Source: an uncultured Bacilli bacterium
GTDB taxonomy: Bacteria > Bacillota_I > Bacilli_A > RF39 > UBA660
Direction: 5' to 3'
Assembly: GCA_934177995.1 (NCBI GenBank)
Contig: CAKPPW010000017.1
Span: 1 to 30,671, forward strand
Length of the DNA: 30,671 bases
Part shown: piece by piece, positions 21,895 to 28,832 of the stretch
Layout of the letters: every line of letters starts with the position of its first letter
Position numbering within the stretch: position 1 is the stretch's first letter
Made by a program: the position numbers and the translations under genes
Notes under the pieces: generated by a model
What the model was told of the DNA's origin: nothing
Databases searched by the model: none
What the model saw: only the letters and a program-made list of their open reading frames with translations

Positions 21895-22772
21895 TGGCTT
21901 ATTATTCAAAGACTAAAAGAATTATTTGTGAGAATAGTTATGGTTATAAACTAGAATTTGGTTATTCTTTTCCTTTTTATCTAGATTCATATTCAGGATT
22001 ACATAGTTATGATGGAAATGTAGCCACAATAAAAAGTGCCTTTGGTGTAGGCGTATCTTATATAGGAACATCAGTAAATCAAAGAAATATAAATTTAGTA
22101 GTAGCATTTAAAGATGGTATTGATTTAATTACTAGAAAACAGCAACTATATAATATATTTCCACTCAAAGACCATGGTACCCTTTATTATTATGAAGGTA
22201 ATATTGAAAGAAAAATAAATTACTATGTTGAAAATGTTAATTTGGTAAGAAAAGCAAATTATGTATATGCAACAATTAATCTATTATGTCCCAGTCCTTA
22301 CTTTATGGACTCAAAAGAAACTATTGTAACTCTTCAAAATTGGGATAAATTATTCAGCTTTCCACTTGAAATACCTGCGGGTACTGGTATTGAATTTGCT
22401 AGTCAAAATAATGCTACAGCAATTGAAATTGAAAATAGTTCACATATTTCATATGGTTTGACTATCACATTTATAGCAAATGGAGAAGTAGTAAATCCAT
22501 CATTAAAAAATACTAGAACTAATGAAATTATGAAACTAAATTATACTTTAAAGTTAGGTGAGCAAATAGTTGTTACTACATATAACAATGAAAAAACTAT
22601 TACTCATATTGATTCTAATGGAAATGAAAGTAATATAACAAATGCATTGGTATTTGGAACAAAGTTCTTACAGGCACCTAATGGCGTAAATAAATATGTG
22701 ACAAATGCAGATAGCGGTTCATCCAACTTAGATTGTACTATTAGTTATTATAACTATTATGAGGCAGTATAG
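21894..22772 (+). CDS. distal tail protein (Dit)
   Basis: A 292-residue protein joining the tail tube to the baseplate hub. The N-terminal half follows the siphovirus Dit/tail-component pattern (YGYKLEFGYSFPFYLDSYSG, then VGVSYIGTSVNQRNINLVV and TRKQQLYNIFPLKDHGTLYY). The second half is a beta-sandwich (ITFIANGEVVNPSLKNTRTN) with the usual GVNKYVTNADSG end. Its start overlaps the tape measure stop by one base. The hub gene follows after ten bases. Confidence 0.88.
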   Translation: MAYYSKTKRIICENSYGYKLEFGYSFPFYLDSYSGLHSYDGNVATIKSAFGVGVSYIGTSVNQRNINLVVAFKDGIDLITRKQQLYNIFPLKDHGTLYYYEGNIERKINYYVENVNLVRKANYVYATINLLCPSPYFMDSKETIVTLQNWDKLFSFPLEIPAGTGIEFASQNNATAIEIENSSHISYGLTITFIANGEVVNPSLKNTRTNEIMKLNYTLKLGEQIVVTTYNNEKTITHIDSNGNESNITNALVFGTKFLQAPNGVNKYVTNADSGSSNLDCTISYYNYYEAV

Positions 22773-22782
22773 AGGTGGTTAG

Positions 22783-24768
22783 ATGAAACTGATAGGAAAA
22801 GATAGTGGTATATCGGGCTGTGGTCAAGGTATTGCATATGTTGATGGGAAATATTATTTATTGTCGGAGAATCCTGCCAAAGTATGTGTATCAAAAAATT
22901 TAGAAAATTGGACTGAATATCAATTAAATGATGATTATTTAAAACCAAAAAATATTGTATATGGTAATGGTATTTTTATAATAACCGGAGAAAGTAGTAC
23001 AAGTACTGATACTTGGTTTTATCGTTCTACTGATGGTGTTAATTGGACACCAATTAAGATAAATACAGGTGAAGCTTATGGGATTACTAGTAATAGCGTC
23101 AAATTTATAAATAATAGATTTGTAGCATTACTCGGTATATATTGGTATAGGACGATAGATGGAAAAAAAATCAAAACTGAAAACTGGTTTTATGAAAGTA
23201 CAAATGGTATTAACTGGACAAAACATCAATTGATTGTTGAATCCAGTGAAGACCTTGCCCATATGGACATCGATTTTTACAATGGAACTTATGTAAGAGT
23301 TGGAGAAACTGGTTCAATATTTACATCTACAGATCTTGATAATTGGATAAGAAGAGTGTCGGGAACATCAGTAAAATTGGTTGGTATAGCATATGGTAAA
23401 GGACAATTTGTGGTTACTGGAGATAAAGGAACAATTTTAACTTCAACAAATGGTATAAACTGGACAAAACAAGAAACAGGAACTGATGCGTATTTAATTA
23501 GATCTAGATATGCTAATGGTATGTATATTGCTTGTGGATACAATGGTACAATATTGCAATCGATAGATGGTGTGTTATGGAGTGACATTGATAATGGTTC
23601 GGAAGGCGTTAGATATGGATTGGCTTATAATAATGAGAATAATGTAATGGTAATAACTGCATATCGTTATAAAGAAACTGGAACAATACCTATTTATATA
23701 TTAAATCTATCTCGTGAACTTACTGCTGATGATGATTCATCATTGTTCTTTTTCAATAAAGAATTAAACCTACTTGGAGTAGTAGATTATTTCACTTCGC
23801 TTAGGTGGAGAAGAAAATATTTTGAGGCTGGTGAATTTGAAATAGTTCTACCAGTAAATGATTATATGATGCAGTTTATAGATACTGATGTTATAGTTAT
23901 GAGGAATAATTATACTGAGGCAGGAATAATTGAAACAATAGAGTTTAGTGATAATGGTACTAATGAAGAAGTGACTATAAGTGGTCGTTTTTTAACTGCA
24001 TTACTCTCAAGAAGAATTGTTAAAAGTAAAATTAATTTTAGTGGAAATACTATTGAGGGTATGAATACTATAGTAAATGCTATGACACCACTAACTACAC
24101 AGTGGGAAACTGAAACAGTCACTATGTCATCACCACACATTGATTTTCAAGTCACTTATAAAAATGTATATGACTATCTATGTAAACTATCAGAATACTC
24201 AAATATAGGAATTAGAATTGTTCCAAATATTGATTCAAAAGTTTATATGTTTGAAGTATGGAAAGGTTTAGATAGAACTTCAGGACAAACTGAAAATGAA
24301 GAGTATTCATTTAGTGATGATAATTATAATATTGAGCAAGGTAAACTCGTGAAAAGTGAAAAGACTAAGGCAAATTATATATTAGTTGGTGGCACTGGGG
24401 AAGAAGATAATAGAGTTTTAGTTACAGTAGACGCTGGTAAAACAGGATTTGATTTATATGAGGTGTTCAGTGATCAAAAATCATTAAGCAATAAAGATTT
24501 ATCGGATAGTGTGTATCGTGCCAAATTAAAATCGATTGGTGAAGGTAAAGTGTCTGATGGAACATTTCAATTAGAAGTAACTGCATTAGTTCAACAAGAT
24601 TATAAAGTAAAATGGGATTTAGGAGATGTGGTTAATATCAAAAAAGAAAAATGGGGTGTATACACAACTTATAGAATAATAGAAGTAGAGGAAACCATAG
24701 AAGATGGTAAGAAAACAATATATCCTACATTTGGTAATCCACTATCAAGTGCGTGGGATGATGAATAG
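22783..24768 (+). CDS. tail hub (Gp37-like) with N-terminal Asp-box propeller
   Basis: A 661-residue fusion. Residues 1-300 carry six Asp-box-like motifs, S-x-(D/N)-x-x-x-W, at about 37, 82, 139, 182, 221 and 260 (for example STDGVNW and STNGINW), spaced 39-57 residues, as in a six-bladed sialidase-type beta-propeller. Residues about 315-661 match the siphovirus ReqiPepy6 Gp37-like hub (FNKELNLLGVVDYFTSLRWR, EIVLPVND, and the end VVNIKKEKWGVYTTYRIIEV). The hub sits at the tail tip. The propeller would be exposed and may bind or cut host surface sugars. Asp-box motifs are structural, so enzymatic activity is unproven. Confidence 0.85.
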   Translation: MKLIGKDSGISGCGQGIAYVDGKYYLLSENPAKVCVSKNLENWTEYQLNDDYLKPKNIVYGNGIFIITGESSTSTDTWFYRSTDGVNWTPIKINTGEAYGITSNSVKFINNRFVALLGIYWYRTIDGKKIKTENWFYESTNGINWTKHQLIVESSEDLAHMDIDFYNGTYVRVGETGSIFTSTDLDNWIRRVSGTSVKLVGIAYGKGQFVVTGDKGTILTSTNGINWTKQETGTDAYLIRSRYANGMYIACGYNGTILQSIDGVLWSDIDNGSEGVRYGLAYNNENNVMVITAYRYKETGTIPIYILNLSRELTADDDSSLFFFNKELNLLGVVDYFTSLRWRRKYFEAGEFEIVLPVNDYMMQFIDTDVIVMRNNYTEAGIIETIEFSDNGTNEEVTISGRFLTALLSRRIVKSKINFSGNTIEGMNTIVNAMTPLTTQWETETVTMSSPHIDFQVTYKNVYDYLCKLSEYSNIGIRIVPNIDSKVYMFEVWKGLDRTSGQTENEEYSFSDDNYNIEQGKLVKSEKTKANYILVGGTGEEDNRVLVTVDAGKTGFDLYEVFSDQKSLSNKDLSDSVYRAKLKSIGEGKVSDGTFQLEVTALVQQDYKVKWDLGDVVNIKKEKWGVYTTYRIIEVEETIEDGKKTIYPTFGNPLSSAWDDE

Positions 24769-24781
24769 GAGGTAATAAATA

Positions 24782-25555
24782 ATGGCACAAAAATATGGCT
24801 TTTTTAACTCGGTAAATAATGATAGGACCTATGATGCATCTGATGTTGCTAGATTCTTATCTAAATTTTTTACCAACGGTGTATTTAATAATAGTTTGCT
24901 GGTAAGTTCAAATGATAATATGACTGTTAGTGTAGCAACAGGTAGTGCTAATATAAATGGCTATAGTTATGAAAACACAGAATCACTTACGCTAGATATA
25001 GACGAGGCAGATAATGAATTAAGTAGAATTGATTCTGTCATATGTAGATTAGATCTAACTAATAGACAAATAACAGTTCAAATATTACAAGGTCAATATG
25101 CTACAACACCAGCACAGCCTAATATTACTAGAACTGGCACTATTTATGATTTAAGGCTAGCAAATATATCAGTACCAGCAGGTACAACAAGAATTACAAC
25201 CGAAATGATTATTGATACTAGATATGGTGTTGATTGTGGTAATGTCACACAGGCAGTGTTAGAATTAGACACATCGGAGATTTTTGCACAATATAATAAA
25301 TATTTCAATGATTGGTTTAACGAATTGCAAGATGAGTTAAATTCAAATCAAGCAGGACATTTGCAAAATGAACTAAATAATATTAGAACTGCATTAGGAA
25401 TAAACTTGGATACATACAGTTCGACAGTCACATATGCCAAAGGGGATTTAGTTGTTTATAATCATGCGATTTATGAATGCAACGAAGACAATTTGACTGG
25501 AAATTGGGATGCATCAAAGTGGACTATAGTACCGATAATTGTTAATGAAGAATAG
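24782..25555 (+). CDS. baseplate/receptor-binding protein with sugar-binding end
   Basis: A 257-residue protein. The first 160 residues (QKYGFFNSVNNDRTYDASDV, then VSVATGSANINGYSYENTES and ISVPAGTTRIT) are the conserved upper baseplate domain of Bacillota siphophages. A helical linker (about 165-205) follows. The last 45 residues (YAKGDLVVYNHAIYECNEDN, then WDASKWTIV) match a CBM5/12-type carbohydrate-binding module. It probably contacts cell wall polysaccharide. AGGAGGTAATAA precedes the ATG. Confidence 0.85.
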   Translation: MAQKYGFFNSVNNDRTYDASDVARFLSKFFTNGVFNNSLLVSSNDNMTVSVATGSANINGYSYENTESLTLDIDEADNELSRIDSVICRLDLTNRQITVQILQGQYATTPAQPNITRTGTIYDLRLANISVPAGTTRITTEMIIDTRYGVDCGNVTQAVLELDTSEIFAQYNKYFNDWFNELQDELNSNQAGHLQNELNNIRTALGINLDTYSSTVTYAKGDLVVYNHAIYECNEDNLTGNWDASKWTIVPIIVNEE

Positions 25556-25564
25556 GAGGAAAAA

Positions 25565-25765
25565 ATGAAAAAAATATTGACTAAAATAGAAAATATATTT
25601 ACGCTTATACATACATACATACATACATACATACATACATACATACATACATACATACATACATACATACATACATACATACGATTATTTTACAAGAAAG
25701 GAGGTTCAAGTTTAATACTAGAGCCTTCTTTATTTTTAAGAAAAGAGGTGACTGGTACTATTTAG
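25565..25765 (+). CDS. short ORF carrying the ATAC repeat tract
   Basis: A 66-residue ORF with a strong site (AGGAGGAAAAA before ATG). It starts MKKILTKIENIFTL, then the repeat encodes IHTY six times, then RLFYKKGGSSLILEPSLF and a stop. A period-4 repeat read in triplets gives the same IHTY peptide in every phase, so the tract itself is always open. Changing the copy number moves the downstream frame, giving ends at 25715 or 25773 instead of 25765. The start resembles cassette 2 (MKKINKRIDGII), so it may be the expressed N-terminus of a fibre-tip protein. Function unknown. Confidence 0.6.
   Translation: MKKILTKIENIFTLIHTYIHTYIHTYIHTYIHTYIHTYIRLFYKKGGSSLILEPSLFLRKEVTGTI
25607..25682 (+). repeat. 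perfect tetranucleotide microsatellite (ATAC)19
   Basis: Nineteen uninterrupted ATAC units (76 bases) inside the reading frame that begins at 25565. Long tetranucleotide tracts in bacterial genes are classic slipped-strand phase-variation sites. The exact copy number may vary within a culture or through sequencing and assembly. Confidence 0.97.
25697..25737 (+). terminator. terminator-like hairpin right after the repeat ORF
   Basis: AAAGGAGGTTC (25697-25707) pairs with GAGCCTTCTTT (25721-25731) over 11 bp with two G-T pairs and a 13-base loop, followed by ATTTTT. Its 5' arm contains a Shine-Dalgarno-like AAAGGAGG. Translation of the repeat ORF runs through it. Confidence 0.6.
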
Positions 25766-25785
25766 TATCATAACCTAGTGTATTT

Positions 25786-26164
25786 ATGCTTAATCAAATT
25801 TTAACAAGAGATTTAAGAAAACTCATTAACTCAAATGAGTTCAAAATTAACAACTAAGTACGTATTCGACAAAAGAGCAAATAATAGGCATTTGGTATAA
25901 TGGTAGAACTTTATACAGAAAAACTTTTTATATTTCTAAATGGAGTACATTTAACCATAATATTAATAATGTTGATGAAATTATGATAAATTTAGGTCAT
26001 TCTTTTCGTCATCACGCGTCCGGTCCGGTAATAATGTAGGAATAAGCACCGGAACAGATAGCAACGGTATGGCAAATGCAACTCAAGTTATTTTAAATGG
26101 TCAAGTTACACCGGATTATGCCATTATTGTTTTAGAATACACAAAAACAACGGATAGAGCATAA
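25786..26164 (+). pseudogene. frameshifted tail-fibre tip cassette 1
   Basis: Three frames are needed. Segment A, 25786-25857, gives MLNQILTRDLRKLINSNEF. Segment B, 25851-26039, holds the widespread phage tail motif YSTKEQIIGIWYNGRTLYRK, then HNINNVDEIMINLGHSF. Segment C, 26027-26164, gives GISTGTDSNGMANATQ and the typical end IIVLEYTKTTD. B and C are separated by a 5-base tandem duplication (TCCGG at 26019-26028); removing one copy rejoins them exactly. No ribosome binding site precedes the ATG. It is either decayed or a silent sequence store. Confidence 0.75.
26019..26028 (+). repeat. 5-bp tandem duplication TCCGG
   Basis: TCCGGTCCGG. Deleting one unit shifts 26027 from frame 2 to frame 0 and restores the sequence HHASGNNVGISTG across the break in cassette 1. 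Confidence 0.8.
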
Positions 26165-26189
26165 ATAGATACTAAATTTACCTTAAAAA

Positions 26190-26552
26190 ATGCAAATAAA
26201 TTCTATATTAATGTCTATATTAATGAAAAAAATAAATAAAAGAATAGATGGTATTATTGATAGTGGAGATGGTTACATTAAGTTTATTGATGGAACTATG
26301 ATTTGTTATGGATCAATTACCACACAAAATAATTCCTATGTAAGCTTAACTTTTCCAAAAGCTTTTATAAGTATTCCTAGTTTAACTTTAACGTGTGTAA
26401 CTAGTGATGATACTTTTGTAAAAGTTGCAGTAGCAAAAAACTTAGAAAAAACAGGGGTGGCGGTAGCTTGCATGTATGCAAGACTAGGTCAATCCTTTGA
26501 AGCTTTTGGAGGAGAATTTGTTAAATATATTGCAGTTGGTAAATGGAAATAG
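26190..26552 (+). CDS. tail-fibre tip cassette 2
   Basis: An ORF of 120 residues. Residues 12-30 (MKKINKRIDGIIDSGDGYI) and then KFIDGTMICYGSITT form the recurrent C-terminal tail-fibre module of Bacillota phages. The rest (VSLTFPKAFISIPSLTLTCV, ending VKYIAVGKWK) is a complete beta-rich tip like the H-type fibre domain. There is no ribosome binding site at ATG 26190, 26211 or 26223. A 12-bp tandem duplication encodes SILM twice near the start. Tips of this family bind host receptors. Expression may depend on read-through, coupling or recombination. Confidence 0.65.
   Translation: MQINSILMSILMKKINKRIDGIIDSGDGYIKFIDGTMICYGSITTQNNSYVSLTFPKAFISIPSLTLTCVTSDDTFVKVAVAKNLEKTGVAVACMYARLGQSFEAFGGEFVKYIAVGKWK
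26202..26225 (+). repeat. 12-bp tandem duplication
   Basis: TCTATATTAATG occurs twice in a row. It is in frame and adds four residues to cassette 2. It is another slippage-type duplication within the fibre locus. Confidence 0.85.
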
Positions 26553-26580
26553 AGATAAAGTCTAGTATTGACTATAAAAT

Positions 26581-26967
26581 ATGAAAATTAATGAAAAACT
26601 ATTAGAAAATATTAATCAAAGAATCAACAATGTTAAAGCAAAAAAATTATGGGAAAATGCTAATCCATCAGGAGCTATATCAAGTGCTATAAGAATTAAT
26701 TTAAGCAATGCTAACTATAAATACTATGAAATTATCTATAGAGGTAGCACAAGCAGTAGCAGCTTTGAAAGACTGTCAACTGGAAGAATTCCAAAGGGAA
26801 ATGGTACGAGAATATCTATGATTTATTCTGTTAGTAATGGAGAAGCTAGAGTAAGGGAACGAATCATTACATATATTAATGATACAACTCTTGAAATTGC
26901 TACTAATTCAGGTGCCGATGGTGATACGGTTTGCATTCCTATTATGATTTTAGGTTATAATGAATAG
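26581..26967 (+). CDS. tail-fibre tip cassette 3
   Basis: A 128-residue ORF. A short helical start (KINEKLLENINQRINNVKAK) is followed by KKLWENANPSGAIS, the opening of another common phage fibre-tip domain, and a beta-rich body ending CIPIMILGYNE. Such domains are alternative receptor-binding ends. As with the other cassettes, no Shine-Dalgarno sequence precedes the ATG, unlike nearly all other genes here. The holin follows 14 bases later with its own weak site. It may be silent or translated at low level. Confidence 0.65.
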   Translation: MKINEKLLENINQRINNVKAKKLWENANPSGAISSAIRINLSNANYKYYEIIYRGSTSSSSFERLSTGRIPKGNGTRISMIYSVSNGEARVRERIITYINDTTLEIATNSGADGDTVCIPIMILGYNE

Positions 26968-26981
26968 AAGGGAAAAAAGAA

Positions 26982-27332
26982 ATGGAAATAATTACAAATT
27001 TACAGTTTTCACACGAATACTGGGAAATAGTGTTGCCATTATTTCTGATGGTGGCAGATATTATTACAGGCTATTACCAAGCTTGGAAGAATAAGCAAGT
27101 TAAGTCTACAAAAATGCGTGATGGAATAGGCAAAAAACTAGCTGAGATTATCTATATAGTTGTAGGCATAGTAATAGGTTTAGCCTTTAATATAAAGTTT
27201 ATTGGACAATTTATTAGTCTATATATCGTGTATATGGAATTGGTTAGTATAGCTGAAAATTGTAAGAAATTAGGCATAGAAATGCCGGAAAAACTTAAAG
27301 AAAAATTAAATAACGACGATAATGCACAATAA
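26982..27332 (+). CDS. holin (PF05105 type)
   Basis: A 116-residue membrane protein forming the lysis pore. After a short N-terminus it has hydrophobic segments at about 15-32 and 55-90 and the family motif ADIITGYYQAWKNKQVKSTK followed by MRDGIGKKLAEI, typical of the Cph1/TcdE-like holins. The end is charged (EMPEKLKEKLNNDDNAQ). It lies directly before the lysis-associated genes. A terminator follows its stop. Confidence 0.9.
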   Translation: MEIITNLQFSHEYWEIVLPLFLMVADIITGYYQAWKNKQVKSTKMRDGIGKKLAEIIYIVVGIVIGLAFNIKFIGQFISLYIVYMELVSIAENCKKLGIEMPEKLKEKLNNDDNAQ

Positions 27333-27342
27333 AATATAAATT

Positions 27343-27386
27343 GTCCGGTTTATATTAGTAAAATTCACAGTAAACCGGACTTTTTT
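27343..27386 (+). terminator. rho-independent terminator after the holin
   Basis: GTCCGGTTTA/TAAACCGGAC, a perfect 10-bp stem with an 18-base loop, then six T. The endolysin lies beyond it, so some read-through or another promoter is needed. Confidence 0.85.
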
Positions 27387-27409
27387 GTGCATTTTTAGGA
27401 GGAAATATA

Positions 27410-27505
27410 ATGGAAAAAGAAATAGTAACGCCAACCGAGGCAATAATTGATAAAGAGCCAGAAATTACAATCATGAAGCAGATAGAGGGAGAAAAGGAGA
27501 ATTAG
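27410..27505 (+). CDS. small acidic protein, 31 residues
   Basis: AGGAGGAAATATA precedes the ATG, and the next gene begins three bases after the stop. The product (start MEKEIVTPTEAIIDKEPEIT) is acidic and without a membrane segment. It matches the small peptides often found between holin and endolysin. Its function is unknown. Confidence 0.55.
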   Translation: MEKEIVTPTEAIIDKEPEITIMKQIEGEKEN

Positions 27506-27507
27506 TT

Positions 27508-27801
27508 ATGAACAGTTACGATTTTGAAAAAGTATGTAAAAATGCAATAATAAAATATTATGAAGAAAATAGTGAAATAACTGATAATATTCATTTAACT
27601 ATAAAAGACGTATATATTGTTTGGCAGTGTAAAACATTACAAAATAACAAGGCACTTTTAAGCACAACTAACTTTGATGGAATGTATTTTGAGTGCACTT
27701 ACAGTGGAGATAAGAAAGAATTGTACTTGGATGCTTACAAGAAATGGAAAAATGTAAAGATAGAAGAAAAAGACTTTGATAAGGAAGCTAAAGAGGTGTA
27801 A
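27508..27801 (+). CDS. DUF6275-like phage protein
   Basis: A 97-residue protein with the conserved core VYIVWQCKTLQNNKALLSTT followed by FDGMYFECTYSGDKKELYLD and AYKKWKN. I recognise this as the small DUF6275 family found beside phage lysis genes. It probably folds as an alpha/beta sandwich. Its role is unknown. It ends three bases before the endolysin start. Confidence 0.75.
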   Translation: MNSYDFEKVCKNAIIKYYEENSEITDNIHLTIKDVYIVWQCKTLQNNKALLSTTNFDGMYFECTYSGDKKELYLDAYKKWKNVKIEEKDFDKEAKEV

Positions 27802-27803
27802 TT

Positions 27804-28574
27804 ATGAACTTTCAAGAATTTATTAATAAAACTTTAGGAAAGGCTATTGACGTAGATGGAATGTACGGGGCACAATGCGTAGACTTATTCAACTACTTTA
27901 ATAAATTATACAATAACGGAATATACATTAACTGTAAGCCTAGTGGTTATGCTCGCTCTATAGCTCAAAATAAAGTTAATAATGGCATATTAGATTATTA
28001 TGTGGAAACAACTGTTGATAATATGATTTTTGGAACTTTTGTCGTTTGGGGTAATTGCAAAATAGCACCTACTTCACATGTTGGCTTCTTTTTAGAGGAC
28101 AACGGAAATGGAACTTTCAAATGCTTACAGCAAAATGCCCCAAAACCATATGTTACAATCAGTAATATGACTTATGATGGCATCATAGGAGCTTTTATCC
28201 CTAAGCAACTAATAAGTCATCAAGAAACTAAAAAAGAAGCAGATCAAATACTAACTGTTGGCTCTAAAGTAAAGTTTAATGGAATGTTCACAGTGAATTG
28301 TTTAGATATTCCACATAATTTATTTGGTAGCAATCAGTTGACAGGTAGAATAATAGCAAACTACCATTGGTTGCCTAGTAGACCTTTCATTGAGGTTGAT
28401 AGGAATGGAAATCAAACAAATGACCAATTATTAGGTATAGGAAGCTTGGTAAAAAATGATGAAATATATACAGTATTAGATATAGATACTAAATCTAATT
28501 CTGCTAAAATAAATATAGATGGTAGAAATGTATGGATATTTAGTAAAAATCTATATGAAGTAAGTAATAATTAA
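27804..28574 (+). CDS. CHAP-domain endolysin
   Basis: A 256-residue cell wall hydrolase (amidase or endopeptidase). The CHAP domain covers about 1-140, with catalytic Cys25 (AQCVDLF), His92 (TSHVGFF) and Asn111 (QQNAP). The C-terminal region (about 150-256) holds two beta-rich SH3-like repeats, LTVGSKVKFNGMFTV with the WLPSRPFIEVDRNG segment, then LGIGSLVKNDEIYTVLDID, probably wall binding. There is no signal peptide, so the holin releases it. GAGGTGTAATT precedes the ATG. Confidence 0.93.
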   Translation: MNFQEFINKTLGKAIDVDGMYGAQCVDLFNYFNKLYNNGIYINCKPSGYARSIAQNKVNNGILDYYVETTVDNMIFGTFVVWGNCKIAPTSHVGFFLEDNGNGTFKCLQQNAPKPYVTISNMTYDGIIGAFIPKQLISHQETKKEADQILTVGSKVKFNGMFTVNCLDIPHNLFGSNQLTGRIIANYHWLPSRPFIEVDRNGNQTNDQLLGIGSLVKNDEIYTVLDIDTKSNSAKINIDGRNVWIFSKNLYEVSNN

Positions 28575-28575
28575 G

Positions 28576-28617
28576 AGAACTCAGGTTACTAATAGAGTAA
28601 CCTGAGTTCTTTTTTTT
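28576..28617 (+). terminator. strong terminator ending the late operon
   Basis: AGAACTCAGGTTACT/AGTAACCTGAGTTCT, a perfect 15-bp stem with a five-base loop and eight T. A diverged copy lies at 29924-29962. Confidence 0.92.
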
Positions 28618-28630
28618 GCTACAATCCCAT

Positions 28631-28659
28631 TTGACATTCTGGTTAATGAATGATACAAT
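28631..28659 (+). promoter_or_regulatory. strong sigma-A promoter of candidate ncRNA
   Basis: TTGACA (28631-28636), 17 bases, TACAAT (28654-28659). No plus-strand gene follows. The transcript would run into the terminator at 28771-28799. Confidence 0.75.
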
Positions 28660-28665
28660 TAAGTT

Positions 28666-28798
28666 GCTTTTGTAAATGTGCTTGATTCGCATCGATAAAG
28701 CGATATAGTGTCACATTTTGGTTCTCTATGATTAAATGGTATTAATCTTTGATGTGACGAGTTATATTCTAAAAGGGTGATTAAATCACTCTTTTTTT
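28666..28798 (+). ncRNA. candidate structured non-coding RNA (about 130 nt)
   Basis: Bounded by the promoter at 28631-28659 and a terminator. GTCACAT (28710-28716) pairs with ATGTGAC (28752-28758), enclosing a hairpin GATTAA-ATGGTA-TTAATC (28730-28747). AUCG/CGAU could form a small 5' hairpin. No start codon with a ribosome binding site was seen. The opposite strand is open for about 48 codons (LLEYNSSHQRLIPFNHREPK), so an insertion-sequence remnant is an alternative. It converges with the minus-strand cargo operon. Its function is unknown. Confidence 0.5.
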
Positions 28799-28799
28799 C
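28771..28799. terminator. bidirectional terminator between ncRNA and cargo operon
   Basis: AAAAGGGTGAT/ATCACTCTTTT, an 11-bp stem with one G-T pair and a 3-base loop. Seven T follow on the plus strand and four on the minus strand. It can stop both convergent transcripts. Confidence 0.7.
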
Positions 28800-28832
28800 T
28801 TTAAAAATTGTATTTTTGCAATATCATTTTTA

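Noticed and set aside
25471..25680. Minus-strand ORF through the ATAC repeat (repeating MYVC)
   Set aside because: It exists only because the repeat is open in all frames. It has no ribosome binding site and overlaps the baseplate gene.
25607..25682. CRISPR-like or iteron array
   Set aside because: The unit is only four bases with no spacers, so it is a microsatellite.
25560..26980. Diversity-generating retroelement at the tail-fibre locus
   Set aside because: No reverse transcriptase, template repeat or adenine-biased variable repeat was found in the window.
28665..28810. Minus-strand open stretch (LLEYNSSHQRLIPFNHREPK) as a gene or transposase end
   Set aside because: No start, ribosome binding site or recognisable transposase motif. 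It is kept only as an alternative explanation for the ncRNA region.
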